Assembly: GCA_016296065.1 (NCBI GenBank)
Contig: JAEDKA010000003.1
Coordinates: 53,919 to 117,918 of the forward strand
Length of the DNA: 64,000 bases
Origin: Kiritimatiellia bacterium
Lineage (GTDB): Bacteria > Verrucomicrobiota > Kiritimatiellia > RFP12 > UBA1067
Direction of reading: 5' to 3'
Under the pieces are notes generated by a model. That model worked only from the letters and a program-made list of their open reading frames with translations. It did no database searches and was not told the DNA's origin. Positions 24,477 through 32,777 of this stretch are shown one piece after another. Position 1 is the stretch's first letter; each line of letters opens with the position of its first letter. The translations under genes and the position numbers were made by a program.

Positions 24477-24724
24477 CTTCCCATTCTATGCTTTCTATAT
24501 GCGTCTCTATGCGTCTGCCAACGGAGGTAGGGCGATCTGTCCCCACTCCGCCGCGGCGGCGTGAGGACACGCCGCCCCTACCTGCCATACAGATTCCATA
24601 GAAATGGAATTTGTATAATGCCCAAATACGCAGAAAAGCTGGCATTATCTCCCATCATAATCATAATCTCCTCATAGTCGCCCATAGGATTTCCATAGAA
24701 ATGCCATAGGATTTCCATAGACCA
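24477..24724. other. Gene-free, repeat-rich 3' flank of the AlbA_2 gene
   Basis: Contains a GTAGGGCG...CGGCGTGAGGACACGCCGCCCCTACC palindromic element (24518-24583) similar to 26426-26470, and short CCATAGAAATGG repeats. No frame with start signals. Confidence 0.5.
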
Positions 24725-26386
24725 TTAGTTTGCAACATAATAAGCCCACCGTCCTTTGCCGTTCATTTGAATCCGCCCCATGTTTCGCATTTCATTTAGA
24801 ATTGCCTTTGCCTTTGCTCTCGTGTAATCACAAAGTGCCATAACCTGTGAGCATGTTATCTTTCCATGATTTGAAATATGTTCCAATATCATATTGGTAC
24901 AACGGTCATGGCTTAGCCCCACCATCTTCGTATAGGCAACCTCCTCACCGACTTCCTGATGGTATGCCTTGCCGAGGAAATAGACGTGCACCTTGCCCTC
25001 AACGCGCTGCTCGATCATTCCCTCGCGCAACAAAACTCCAATAACGCCTCTCGTTGCTGTTTCACCCTTCTTGAGAACGGCAGCCAACTCCTGCACCGTC
25101 AGCTCCCCATCCCGCAGAGCCGAGAGCGCAAGCAGAGAGTCGATCGGCATGTCTATTCCGCGATCCTCGCGGTTCATCAGCATCCTGACGAAAAGCGTAT
25201 CGGCCTTTGCCTCCAGCATTCTCACGGTGACAACCGACGAATTCGATTCGGAGTAGTCTGGCGCCGGGCGACCGTACTTCAGTAGCCCCTCGAATATTCT
25301 GTCAACTCCGCGCCCCGTGCGTTCGGCAAGTCCTATCCGTTTGATGGCGTCCGCCAAACACGAGTTTCTCGACTTTGGCGCGGCTGTGAGAAGATTGTCA
25401 ACCGTGACTCCTTCGATGAATCCGCCGGGACTGGAGATCCTCAACCCGAAATCGTCGAACTGGACATGAATGCACCCAAGCATGTTGTAGTCCCTGTGAA
25501 CGAGCGCGTTGACGAACGCTTCGCGAAACGCCGTCTTGTCGTAATTCGGTATGCCCTTCCGGAAGAGCCCGATTTCCATTTCGTCTTCGGAGTACTGCGC
25601 CCCGAACATCATCTTGAACTCCTCGAAGATTTCAAGAAGCGGCTTTCTGCGGAACTCGTTGACCTTGACTTTGCCGGCCTTCAACACCTGGAACGCCGCC
25701 TCGTGCGAGGGGACATGTTTCCGCAGAAGCTTCTCCGTACCGAGAATCAGCATGCCGGCAAGCGTCGGATGCAGTGCGCCGTCCGATTCTGCGCAGAGTC
25801 CGAGCGCTTTGTCCAGCTCTTCGTCCGAGAGCTTCAGCAACGACTTCTCCTCGCTGTACTCCTCGATTGTCCGGCGGAGTCGCACACGCTGCAGCGGATC
25901 GAGCTCGTCGACCGACACACCCTCAAAAATCATCTCCGAAGGATCGTATGTCCCGAGTGTCGATTGCCACGACTGCACCTCGGCAGGCTTGATAGCCACG
26001 ACTTCCGGCTTGTGATTGGCGCCAAGCCTGCGCCTCAGGTATTTGCCGTCGTTCGTGGCAATGAGGAGTTTCGACTTTTTCACATGGACGACGCCGACGT
26101 AAACTCCGTCGCCGCAGTCGATCTTCTCGACGGACACCACCAGTCCGGGCGTCGTTCGGTTTTCAACAAGCGGAACGATTCCGTCGACATCAAGATGCGC
26201 CTTGCAAAGTCCAGTGATCGTGCCGTCGTCCTCAACTCCCTCGAACAGCATCCCGCCCTTGGAATTCGCCATCGCTGCCAGCGAATCCACAAGTTCACCG
26301 TCAGGGAGCCGCTTCACGTCGCTCTTGAACTCGATCGTGAGCGTCTCTTTGCCACTCGTTATCTTTTTCAATTCTTCAAAGGTCAT
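24725..26386 (-). CDS. AlbA_2/Schlafen-like ATP-binding regulator with winged helices
   Basis: 553 residues; ATG 26386 with GGAGG 6-7 nt upstream and -10 TATAAT near 26402-26407. The AlbA_2 domain (TLTIEFKSDVKRLPDGELVDSLAAMANSKGGMLFEGVEDDG) is followed by the ATP-binding region (FREAFVNALVHRDYNMLGCIHVQFDDFGLRISSPGGF, then RNSCLADAIKRIGLAERTGRG). Two winged-helix-like parts close the protein (LTVQELAAVLKKGETATRGVIGVLLREG and ITCSQVMALCDYTRAKAKAILNEM). It is longer than the protein at 5690 and not its recent duplicate. Likely a DNA-binding regulator. Confidence 0.87.
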   Translation of the reverse strand: MTFEELKKITSGKETLTIEFKSDVKRLPDGELVDSLAAMANSKGGMLFEGVEDDGTITGLCKAHLDVDGIVPLVENRTTPGLVVSVEKIDCGDGVYVGVVHVKKSKLLIATNDGKYLRRRLGANHKPEVVAIKPAEVQSWQSTLGTYDPSEMIFEGVSVDELDPLQRVRLRRTIEEYSEEKSLLKLSDEELDKALGLCAESDGALHPTLAGMLILGTEKLLRKHVPSHEAAFQVLKAGKVKVNEFRRKPLLEIFEEFKMMFGAQYSEDEMEIGLFRKGIPNYDKTAFREAFVNALVHRDYNMLGCIHVQFDDFGLRISSPGGFIEGVTVDNLLTAAPKSRNSCLADAIKRIGLAERTGRGVDRIFEGLLKYGRPAPDYSESNSSVVTVRMLEAKADTLFVRMLMNREDRGIDMPIDSLLALSALRDGELTVQELAAVLKKGETATRGVIGVLLREGMIEQRVEGKVHVYFLGKAYHQEVGEEVAYTKMVGLSHDRCTNMILEHISNHGKITCSQVMALCDYTRAKAKAILNEMRNMGRIQMNGKGRWAYYVAN

Positions 26387-26636
26387 CTCTCGCCTCCATC
26401 AAAATTATACCAAATTCCATCATCACCGGTAGGGCGGCGTGTCCCCACGTCGCCGTGTGTCCCCACACCGAGCCCTCCCGGGTTTTGCAACTGCCACACC
26501 CTTCCGGTTCATCCCACTCTTCTCCTCATTCCATCGGCTTGATCATCAACTCGATGAAGTCAATTTCGGGCTTCGTCAGTTTGTACTTCTTGTAGAGTTC
26601 TTCTGCACCACCACACGCGCTTCGCGGGGTACAAAC
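26387..26636 (-). pseudogene. Gap holding the C-terminal relic of a DNA methyltransferase
   Basis: On the minus strand from about 26610 to the stop at 26526 one frame reads EELYKKYKLTKPEIDFIELM then IKPME, which matches the usual C-terminus of type III/TaqI-like modification methylases (from memory). It begins at repeat R2 and has no start, so it is a truncated relic. The rest of the gap has the AlbA_2 promoter and a GGTAGGGCGGCGTG palindromic repeat. Confidence 0.5.
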
Positions 26637-26852
26637 ATTATACCAAAATTTCGCCTGTGCAAACGGCGCGAATGTGAATCTTGTCTGGCCTCACATTGTT
26701 CCGTCGCGGGATTCGCCTGCGCCGAAGGCGTCAGGTTGGCCGACGAGCGAAGCGAGGAGCTTTGCGAAGCAAAGTCGCAAGAGCCCGAGCGACGGAACCC
26801 CCTACGGCGGAAGCGCGGCGGATCTGCCGCGGGGCGCACGGAGGTGGGTGGC
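26637..26852. repeat. Interspersed repeat R2
   Basis: Same sequence as R1 with an insertion of ~75 bp inside its hairpin, which adds further dyads (GCCTGCGCCGAAGGCG, GAGCGAAGCGAGGAGC). R1 and R2 are direct repeats that bracket the AlbA_2 gene and two relics. Confidence 0.85.
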
Positions 26853-26872
26853 ATCCCCTGGTGCAGAACGAC

Positions 26873-28036
26873 TTAGGACTGCATGAAGTATCCCGAGAGG
26901 ACTTTTTCGCGGCGAATGATCGCCGTAAGGCGCATATCCGCGACGATGGAATCGATCCGGAACCAGTCTTCAGGGGGCAGTGCGGAGGCGGGGATCGGGT
27001 GCGTCATTCCAAGCGAATCGACGCGCTCCGACTCGCGGAACGCGGGCGCGGCGTCGCCTGGCGTCCAGCCGAGGCGGACAGTGATGGCGTTCCCGCCCCG
27101 CTCCTTCAACAACCGCAGCGCAAGTTCCCGTGCCCTGAACGCCCCCGCCACGTCCACCTTGTGAGGGTCCTTGCCGCAGATCGCTCCGCCGCCAATCGGA
27201 ATCTCCGGTCCGTAGAAATCGACGGCAAGCTTCTTGCCGGAAAGCCCGTTGTCCCCTTCCGGCCCGCCGACGATGAAGTCGCCCATTCCGTTGAGGATGA
27301 AGTTTTCTATCGGCAGGTCGGAGATGCCCGCAAGTCCGCGGGCCTCCAGCTCCGCCAACGCCCCGCGCACGACAGGCAGGACAAGCTCGTGCTGCTCCGC
27401 CGCGAACACGCCTGGCGCATGCTGGATGCTGAGCGTGAGCCGATTCCAGTATTGCGGCGGGCACGGGGTGCCCGCCCTACCGGTGTCGGCATGGTAGGGC
27501 GGTCGCCCCGCGACCGCCGTATCATACCCAACATCCACCATGATCTTGAAATCAGGTCCGAACTTGTCGGACACGGTCCGCCGCCAGGCATCAATCTTCC
27601 GCCCGATGTAGTTGGCGATGAAGTGCGCGGGCGGCAGGTAGTCCGTCTCGGGGTGGTTGCAGGCATAACCTGCCACGACGTTCTGGTCGTCCGAAAGGCT
27701 GCGGATGGCGCGTTCATCGTCCGAAAGCGGCCCCAGACACACGTTCTGGATGACCTTCAGCTTCTCCGGCGCGTGAATCCAGATTCCGCCGTACCCCGCC
27801 TTCCGATAGACGCCGCGGGCAATCGCCTCGATCTCCTCGTGCGAGACGGCACATTTGCCTTTCCCGGCAGCGATGCGTCCGTCGATGAACACATGGTCCG
27901 TATGGACGGCACACTCGACGCCAACAAGTGCCTCGCTGTCGCGCCCTACGGCAAGGTCGACGATGGATTCCACAATGGCATCCGCCAGTCTGTCGGGATG
28001 CCCTGGAGAGACGTATTCTGCAATATGAGACTTCAC
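26873..28036 (-). CDS. Divergent S-adenosylmethionine synthetase (MetK-like)
   Basis: 387 residues from GTG 28036 with GAGGAG 7 nt upstream. MetK landmarks are recognisable but changed: SPGHPDRLADAIVESI (MetK: GHPDK), SDDQNVVAGYA (GDQG..FGYA), PEGDNGLSGKKLAVDFYG (GDAGLTGRK) and GGGAICGKDPHKVD (GGGAFSGKDPTKVD). The ATP/phosphate-binding Lys and Asp of the last motif are kept; Lys of GHPDK is Arg and Arg of GRK is Lys. Residues GRPPYHADTGRAGTPCPP (from about 186) are encoded by an inserted palindromic element. Predicted reaction: ATP + methionine to SAM. It could supply a dedicated SAM-using system rather than being the housekeeping enzyme. Confidence 0.8.
   Translation of the reverse strand: MKSHIAEYVSPGHPDRLADAIVESIVDLAVGRDSEALVGVECAVHTDHVFIDGRIAAGKGKCAVSHEEIEAIARGVYRKAGYGGIWIHAPEKLKVIQNVCLGPLSDDERAIRSLSDDQNVVAGYACNHPETDYLPPAHFIANYIGRKIDAWRRTVSDKFGPDFKIMVDVGYDTAVAGRPPYHADTGRAGTPCPPQYWNRLTLSIQHAPGVFAAEQHELVLPVVRGALAELEARGLAGISDLPIENFILNGMGDFIVGGPEGDNGLSGKKLAVDFYGPEIPIGGGAICGKDPHKVDVAGAFRARELALRLLKERGGNAITVRLGWTPGDAAPAFRESERVDSLGMTHPIPASALPPEDWFRIDSIVADMRLTAIIRREKVLSGYFMQS
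27456..27519. repeat. In-frame palindromic insertion in the metK-like gene
   Basis: Two hairpins, GGCGGGCAC-GGG-GTGCCCGCC and GGCGGTCGC-CCC-GCGACCGCC, joined by a short linker. It adds ~21 residues without breaking the frame. Same element as 28942-29002 and 30563-30623. Confidence 0.8.
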
Positions 28037-28058
28037 TTTTTGACTCCTCGTTTTGTTT

Positions 28059-28138
28059 GACAGGATTTACAGGATTATCAGGATTGCAGGATTTATTGTC
28101 ATGTTCATATCAAAACTATTAATCTTGTAAATCCTGTC
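28059..28138. repeat. Inverted repeat between the MetK-like and vWA genes
   Basis: GACAGGATTTACAGGATTA (28059-28077) and its inverse (28120-28138) form a 19-bp stem with one mismatch; the right arm ends in the stop codon of the vWA gene. It is followed by a run of A and preceded by T-rich sequence, so it may act as a terminator in either direction. Confidence 0.75.
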
Positions 28139-29541
28139 TAAAAAAGCTTGATGAATTTGTCAGCGATGGATGAGAGATCGGATTCCTGATTGTAGCCGGG
28201 AGCGGTTTTGACAAGCCCGACGAAGAGCCGCATTCCCGCCGCGCGGAAGCGTTCTGCAAGCGCCGCGTGCGGTTTGCCCGTAAAGCCGTCCGTAATGACG
28301 ACGGCGGCACGTGGCCGCTTTCCGGGCGGCAGATCGAGGACATGCCTGAGGACGCAGTTGATGTCCGTCCCGCCCGTGGAGCTGAACTTCCGCGCGGCAA
28401 GGTCGCTAGCAGAAGCCGGACGCACAACCGTCGAAAACACATGGACCGTGCAGAGTCCGCCCCGGCAATAGGGCAGAAGAGCCTGCGCCACGGACGGCAC
28501 CTCGTCCGCGACCGACCCGGACACGTCGAAGTACACGAACGCCTGCCGGTTGTCGCGAATGGACGGACGACGCATACTTGCGGCCGTGCGATAGATGAGC
28601 GCATCGCCGAACGCAACCTCGCGCGCCTCGTGCGAGCGGTCGTGCCAGTCGGGGAGGAACGTTGTCGTGTCGCACGTCATCTCGCGCACAGAGCGACGAC
28701 GGACCTCGTTCTTGCCGGGCATCGCCGCGCGCCGCATGAGACGGCGGATGCCGAGGCGCAAACGGTCGGCGGGATCGACCTCGGCGCCGAACCTGCGTTC
28801 GCGCTCCTCCGCGCCGAGGTCTTGCCCCTGGAGCGGACGGTCGGGGCTTGGCCATTTGGATATAATTTTGTGGATCAGGTCCTTCATCTCCGGCGAAATC
28901 TCTTCGTCCTCCCCGCCGTGAGATCCGAGAAGAAGCGGATGCGGCGCGCACGGGGTGCGAGCCCTACCATCGCTCGGCAGGGCGGTCGCCCCGCGACCGC
29001 CGTCAAGGAGTACCGTTATCTCCTTGACGCAGCCACTCTCGAGCAGCGCCTCGTACACGTCATAGTATGTACCGGTGTCCGAACCGCCGTAGAGGAGATT
29101 GAGCGCCGACTCCGCCGCGGGTGGTGTTCCGTCGCCCTTGGGACGGAGGAGCGCGAACGGCATCCTGTCGGAAGGATAGTAGTCCGTGAAAAACGAGGTG
29201 AACTCGGGCTGCGGAAAGAGCGAACACAGAATCGCATTGATAACCGCGTCGAACACAAGGTTCCGAACCTCGGTAGCGCGCGGGAAAAGCGTGGTGTGGC
29301 CGAGGATCACATGGTAGAGCTCGTGCATCACGAGCATGAAGAGGTGTTCGTTCGTCTGGCAATGGGCCTCGACGAAGTCCTTGTCGAGAAGAAGCTCCGG
29401 CGACTCCCCGCACGTAACGCAGGCGGTCTTCGTCTTCTCCGAAAAACGGACGCGGAACAGCGACAGGAACGTCGTCAGCTCAAACGAGCCCGGCGGAATC
29501 ACGTCGAGAATCCGCGCGATTATTTTCTCCTCGTCGGTCAT
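28138..29541 (-). CDS. vWA-like putative metallopeptidase (DUF2201 type)
   Basis: 467 residues; ATG 29541 overlaps the previous stop (ATGA). The N-terminal part has VMHELYHVILGH (His73, Glu74, His77, His82), the zinc-binding HExxH...H seen in the putative metallopeptidase half of this family. The C-terminal half is a vWA-like domain (AFVYFDVSGSVADEV near residue 335, later FSSTGGTDI and AVVITDG) with DxSxS intact. Such proteins pair with MoxR AAA ATPases, which is the case here. Residues GGRGATALPSDGRARTPCAP come from an inserted palindromic element. Confidence 0.88.
   Translation of the reverse strand: MTDEEKIIARILDVIPPGSFELTTFLSLFRVRFSEKTKTACVTCGESPELLLDKDFVEAHCQTNEHLFMLVMHELYHVILGHTTLFPRATEVRNLVFDAVINAILCSLFPQPEFTSFFTDYYPSDRMPFALLRPKGDGTPPAAESALNLLYGGSDTGTYYDVYEALLESGCVKEITVLLDGGRGATALPSDGRARTPCAPHPLLLGSHGGEDEEISPEMKDLIHKIISKWPSPDRPLQGQDLGAEERERRFGAEVDPADRLRLGIRRLMRRAAMPGKNEVRRRSVREMTCDTTTFLPDWHDRSHEAREVAFGDALIYRTAASMRRPSIRDNRQAFVYFDVSGSVADEVPSVAQALLPYCRGGLCTVHVFSTVVRPASASDLAARKFSSTGGTDINCVLRHVLDLPPGKRPRAAVVITDGFTGKPHAALAERFRAAGMRLFVGLVKTAPGYNQESDLSSIADKFIKLF
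28942..29002. repeat. In-frame palindromic insertion in the vWA gene
   Basis: Contains GCGCAC-GGG-GTGCG and GGCGGTCGC-CCC-GCGACCGCC hairpin pieces; adds ~20 residues between the metallopeptidase-like and vWA parts. Second of three copies. Confidence 0.8.
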
Positions 29542-29966
29542 TTAGAGACTCCTTGCGTCAGAAGCTTTGCAGGAAACGCGTAACATCCGAACAGACTGCT
29601 GCTGTAGGTGATTTCACGGCGCGGAATGTATATGCCGCCGGACATGCGTCCGAGAAGCGACAGCGCCAGAAACACGTCATCGACGACGGGCAGAGACCTG
29701 AACGGCGAGCAATCGGACACACCTGCATCTACCGGAACGACAAATCCCATTGGACGGACTACGGCATCCAGTTCCTGACGATGCTCGTCGACAAAGCTCT
29801 GCAGCCATGAAGCGCGGTCGGAATCGCTTTTCATGGACCGGAGCTTGCCGCAAATGGAGTTGCAATGACTTGGCAGCTTTACGAGTACATGTTCCCCGAC
29901 AGGCTTCACCGTCACCTGTATCTTGCTGCGCGGTGGAGCGCTCATGTTGCTGTACGCGTCCATCAC
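29538..29966 (-). CDS. Hypothetical protein between MoxR and vWA genes
   Basis: 142 residues from GTG 29966, which overlaps the MoxR stop (GTGA) and has AAGGAG 8 nt upstream; ATG 29963 is the next choice. The gene is coupled at both ends by start/stop overlaps, so it is a genuine member of the operon. No known domain recognised; mixed alpha/beta, no membrane segment. Its position suggests an adaptor or substrate factor for the MoxR/vWA pair. Confidence 0.72.
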   Translation of the reverse strand: MMDAYSNMSAPPRSKIQVTVKPVGEHVLVKLPSHCNSICGKLRSMKSDSDRASWLQSFVDEHRQELDAVVRPMGFVVPVDAGVSDCSPFRSLPVVDDVFLALSLLGRMSGGIYIPRREITYSSSLFGCYAFPAKLLTQGVSK

Positions 29967-31423
29967 AGGCCAAACTCCTTCCAGAGTTCTTCAAACTCAC
30001 GTGACGCTTCGTTGGCTTCGCGCGCGGCCGTGAAGACCTCGATAAGACACGAATTCAGCAGGTTGGAATGGTACTGCGCGAATTCCGATTCCGCCCCGAA
30101 GCGCCGGTTTGCGTCCGCAACGCGCGCGCCTGCCGCGCGGGCGACGGCGGACTTGTCCGGCGTGACCGTGCATGTGCAATCGCATGCGGCGAAGACGTCC
30201 TTTATCTCGTGCGCAAGCAATTCGACAGTCGAAGCGGGGATGTCCGCGCGCTCCCGGATGCCGAGGTACGTGGCAAGGGCCAGTCCGCGCCGAAGGTGCG
30301 GCTTCGCCTTAGCCACTCCCTCGCCGATGACTGCGGCCGCGCGGTCCGGCGCCACGGCGAGATGCCCGGCGACCATCTTCCGCAGGCGGAGAACGGGATC
30401 GTCGATCTTCATGAGCTGTACGAGCGGATCGGACTCGTCGCGCATGGAGAGTTCCCACGCCGTCTTGCAGATGGCCGTCAGCTCCGCCGCGTTGAGCCGC
30501 CGCCGCGCCCTGTCGGGGAGCGTGTTCAGAAGCGCAAGGCGCGCGGAACCGTAAAGGTCAATCGGCGCGCACGGGGTGCGCGCCCTACCATCGCCCGGTA
30601 GAGCGGTCGCCCCGCGACCGCCGTGTACGGACAGGACTTCCCGCGCAGCATGGACGGCGATGACGCACCGCATGAGGATCGTAGCGCGGCGCGTCGAGAC
30701 ATCGTACTTCGCTGCGTGGAGCTTAGTGACGAGCGCGACGACGTAGGGCGTCAGGCGGGGCGTCAGCTCCGGCACAAGCTCATCGTAGCGCCTGCGCGCC
30801 TCGGCTACGAGTTCGCGGATGGCGACGGGGAACTCGTGCCGTCCGGCGAACTGGTCGGCGAGAACCTTCTTCTGGTCGGCGGGCGAGAGGTCATCCCAAT
30901 CCGGCACGGACATGACGTACGGGAACCTGTCCGCAAGCGCGGCGTCGAGCCGCTCGGAACCAATGTAGAGCGCGTCGCCCTCGTCGAGCTCCTCGTCCGT
31001 CGGCGGCGGATTCATCGCCGCCCAGCGGTAGACGAGGCGCGCGAGCTGCCTCCCCTGGACGCGACGGTCGTAGATGATCGGGAATAGCTTGTTCTGGAGT
31101 TCCGGGCGCGTGCGGCTGATTTCGTCGATGAACACGACCTCTGCGTCCCAGATGCTCTCCGGGGACGAGAGGTATTCGAGCTTCGTGCGCGTCGCGTCCG
31201 GGAGCGGAACGCCTACGAGGTCGTCGTAGTTGATGAGGCTCGCGTTGTAGGAACGGAACTCCATGCCCAGCGCCTCCGCAAGACGCTCCAGCACAAAGCT
31301 CTTTGCACACCCGTGCGCCCCAACGAGCAGCAGCGGTTCCTCGGAAAGCAACGCCGCAAGCAGGACTGGCTCCGCCTTCTTCCACCCATATAGCCCCAGC
31401 GGTTCTGTTATCAGCGATTTCAC
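29963..31423 (-). CDS. MoxR-type AAA ATPase
   Basis: 486 residues from GTG 31423 with AAAGGAG 7 nt upstream; the frame extends 17 codons further without a signal. Walker A GAHGCAKS (35-42), Walker B VVFIDEISR (96-104) and the sensor region RWAAMNPP identify a MoxR/RavA-like AAA+ ATPase. MoxR proteins act as chaperones or metal-insertion machines with vWA partners. An insertion GGRGATALPGDGRARTPCAP near residue 270 is encoded by the palindromic element and lies in the helical lid part. It starts 13 nt after the Sel1-repeat gene. Confidence 0.92.
   Translation of the reverse strand: MKSLITEPLGLYGWKKAEPVLLAALLSEEPLLLVGAHGCAKSFVLERLAEALGMEFRSYNASLINYDDLVGVPLPDATRTKLEYLSSPESIWDAEVVFIDEISRTRPELQNKLFPIIYDRRVQGRQLARLVYRWAAMNPPPTDEELDEGDALYIGSERLDAALADRFPYVMSVPDWDDLSPADQKKVLADQFAGRHEFPVAIRELVAEARRRYDELVPELTPRLTPYVVALVTKLHAAKYDVSTRRATILMRCVIAVHAAREVLSVHGGRGATALPGDGRARTPCAPIDLYGSARLALLNTLPDRARRRLNAAELTAICKTAWELSMRDESDPLVQLMKIDDPVLRLRKMVAGHLAVAPDRAAAVIGEGVAKAKPHLRRGLALATYLGIRERADIPASTVELLAHEIKDVFAACDCTCTVTPDKSAVARAAGARVADANRRFGAESEFAQYHSNLLNSCLIEVFTAAREANEASREFEELWKEFGL
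30563..30623. repeat. In-frame palindromic insertion in the moxR-like gene
   Basis: GGCGCGCAC-GGG-GTGCGCGCC followed by GCGGTCGC-CCC-GCGACCGC. Third copy of the element, in the same orientation and reading frame as the copy in the vWA gene. Confidence 0.8.
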
Positions 31424-31436
31424 ACCTATTCTCCTT

Positions 31437-32777
31437 TCATTCTGCCTCATCACGCGCACGGTCAAGCTCCTCAACGAAGTCCCCTCGATCTGGGTTCGCG
31501 GCTACGGCTTTCTCCAAGAGCGAACGGGCGCGCGCCACATCCTTTCCTGCGCACTTCCCGCAAAGAAGGCAATGCCCGAGTTCGCCCATTGCCCATGTTT
31601 CCCCCTTGGCGGTAGCTTTCTCGAACCACTTGATGGCTTTAGGGCCATCCCATTTCGGGCTGTGCTTTGTCGAGTATATCTTGCCAAGATTCGTCATGGC
31701 GTAGGCATCACCTGCCCTTGCCGCAAGCGTGTGCCAGTATATTGCAAGGTCGTAATCCTCTGGAACTCCCATGCCAAAATGGAAATGAAATCCAAGATTG
31801 TTGCGACTCTGTGTATGGCCGCGCAAGGCGAGCATGGCGAAAAGTTTGGACGCCTTGACCTTGTCCTCCTCATTGACGGCCTTGTAGAAAATGGCGCGAC
31901 GCTGGGCGGCTAACGTCCCCGGCGCGATCCGAATGGAGAACGGATCGTCGATTTTTCCATCGCCGAAACCAAGCGCCTGCACTGTCTTTACCCGCATTTC
32001 GTCGCCCTGCCTCTTCGCCAGTTCCAGCGAACGGCAGAGATTCGCGTCAACCTGGACGAGAACGCCGTGCTTCTGTTGCGATGCCTCAAAATCGAACTGC
32101 CGCCATTCTATCGAATCTTCCAGCCCCTTAATGCCATGCTCCTTGATGGCCGCGACCATCGCCTCAATCTGCTGGAACGACAGATCGCTTGCGGTCATCA
32201 GCCAAGGATCGCAACAGATGTACCATTCCACGATGTAACGCCCGCCGCGCCCGTAGATGTAGGCGAACCACTCTCCCGTGGCCCTGTTCTGGAGTGCAAC
32301 CTCACACTCCTCATCGTCCTTCAGGTGGGCAAGGGCGACGGCGGCTTTTTTCGTCTCCTCGTGACTCTCCCACTCGTACCAGCGCGGAGATATTGCGAAG
32401 GCAAGCCCATCGGAGACCTCGCCGCGCCCGCGCAGAACTGTGTAGGATTCGAGATCACCGACCTGGCCGAACGCGGCCATGAGCTGGTATGGCCTTGACC
32501 ATGTGCAGTTCGATTCAAGGCGGTTGAATTCGTATCTCACGAACGTCCTCCCGTCCTCGTATTTTCTTGCTTCGCGCACTTTGGCCGTCAGTCCGAAATC
32601 TTCACGCAACGGACGGAGAGCCTCTTTCGGCGAGCCATCCAATGCGGCGATTGCCTGTCGGAAGACCGCTTTCTGCTTCTCTGTAAGTATTGTCGGCTCA
32701 AATGCGCCCTTCAAGTCCGAGAAGAATGCATTGAACATCTTGAAACCCGGCAGGGTTCTGGATAGACTGTGTTTCAT
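31437..32777 (-). CDS. Paralogue with C-terminal Sel1-like repeats
   Basis: 446 residues; ATG 32777 overlaps the previous stop (ATGA). The N-terminal ~80 residues (SRTLPGFKMFNAFFSDLKGAF, VREARKYEDGRTFVRYE) match those of the next upstream gene (SKVLPGFVSHKAFFGSL, VREVRKYENGETFVRFE), so the two are tandem paralogues of an unnamed family. The last ~170 residues are Sel1-type helical repeats (ARAGDAYAMTNLGKIYSTK, GPKAIKWFEKATAKGETWAM). These repeats usually mediate protein binding. Role in the operon unknown; probably a scaffold. Confidence 0.78.
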   Translation of the reverse strand: MKHSLSRTLPGFKMFNAFFSDLKGAFEPTILTEKQKAVFRQAIAALDGSPKEALRPLREDFGLTAKVREARKYEDGRTFVRYEFNRLESNCTWSRPYQLMAAFGQVGDLESYTVLRGRGEVSDGLAFAISPRWYEWESHEETKKAAVALAHLKDDEECEVALQNRATGEWFAYIYGRGGRYIVEWYICCDPWLMTASDLSFQQIEAMVAAIKEHGIKGLEDSIEWRQFDFEASQQKHGVLVQVDANLCRSLELAKRQGDEMRVKTVQALGFGDGKIDDPFSIRIAPGTLAAQRRAIFYKAVNEEDKVKASKLFAMLALRGHTQSRNNLGFHFHFGMGVPEDYDLAIYWHTLAARAGDAYAMTNLGKIYSTKHSPKWDGPKAIKWFEKATAKGETWAMGELGHCLLCGKCAGKDVARARSLLEKAVAANPDRGDFVEELDRARDEAE

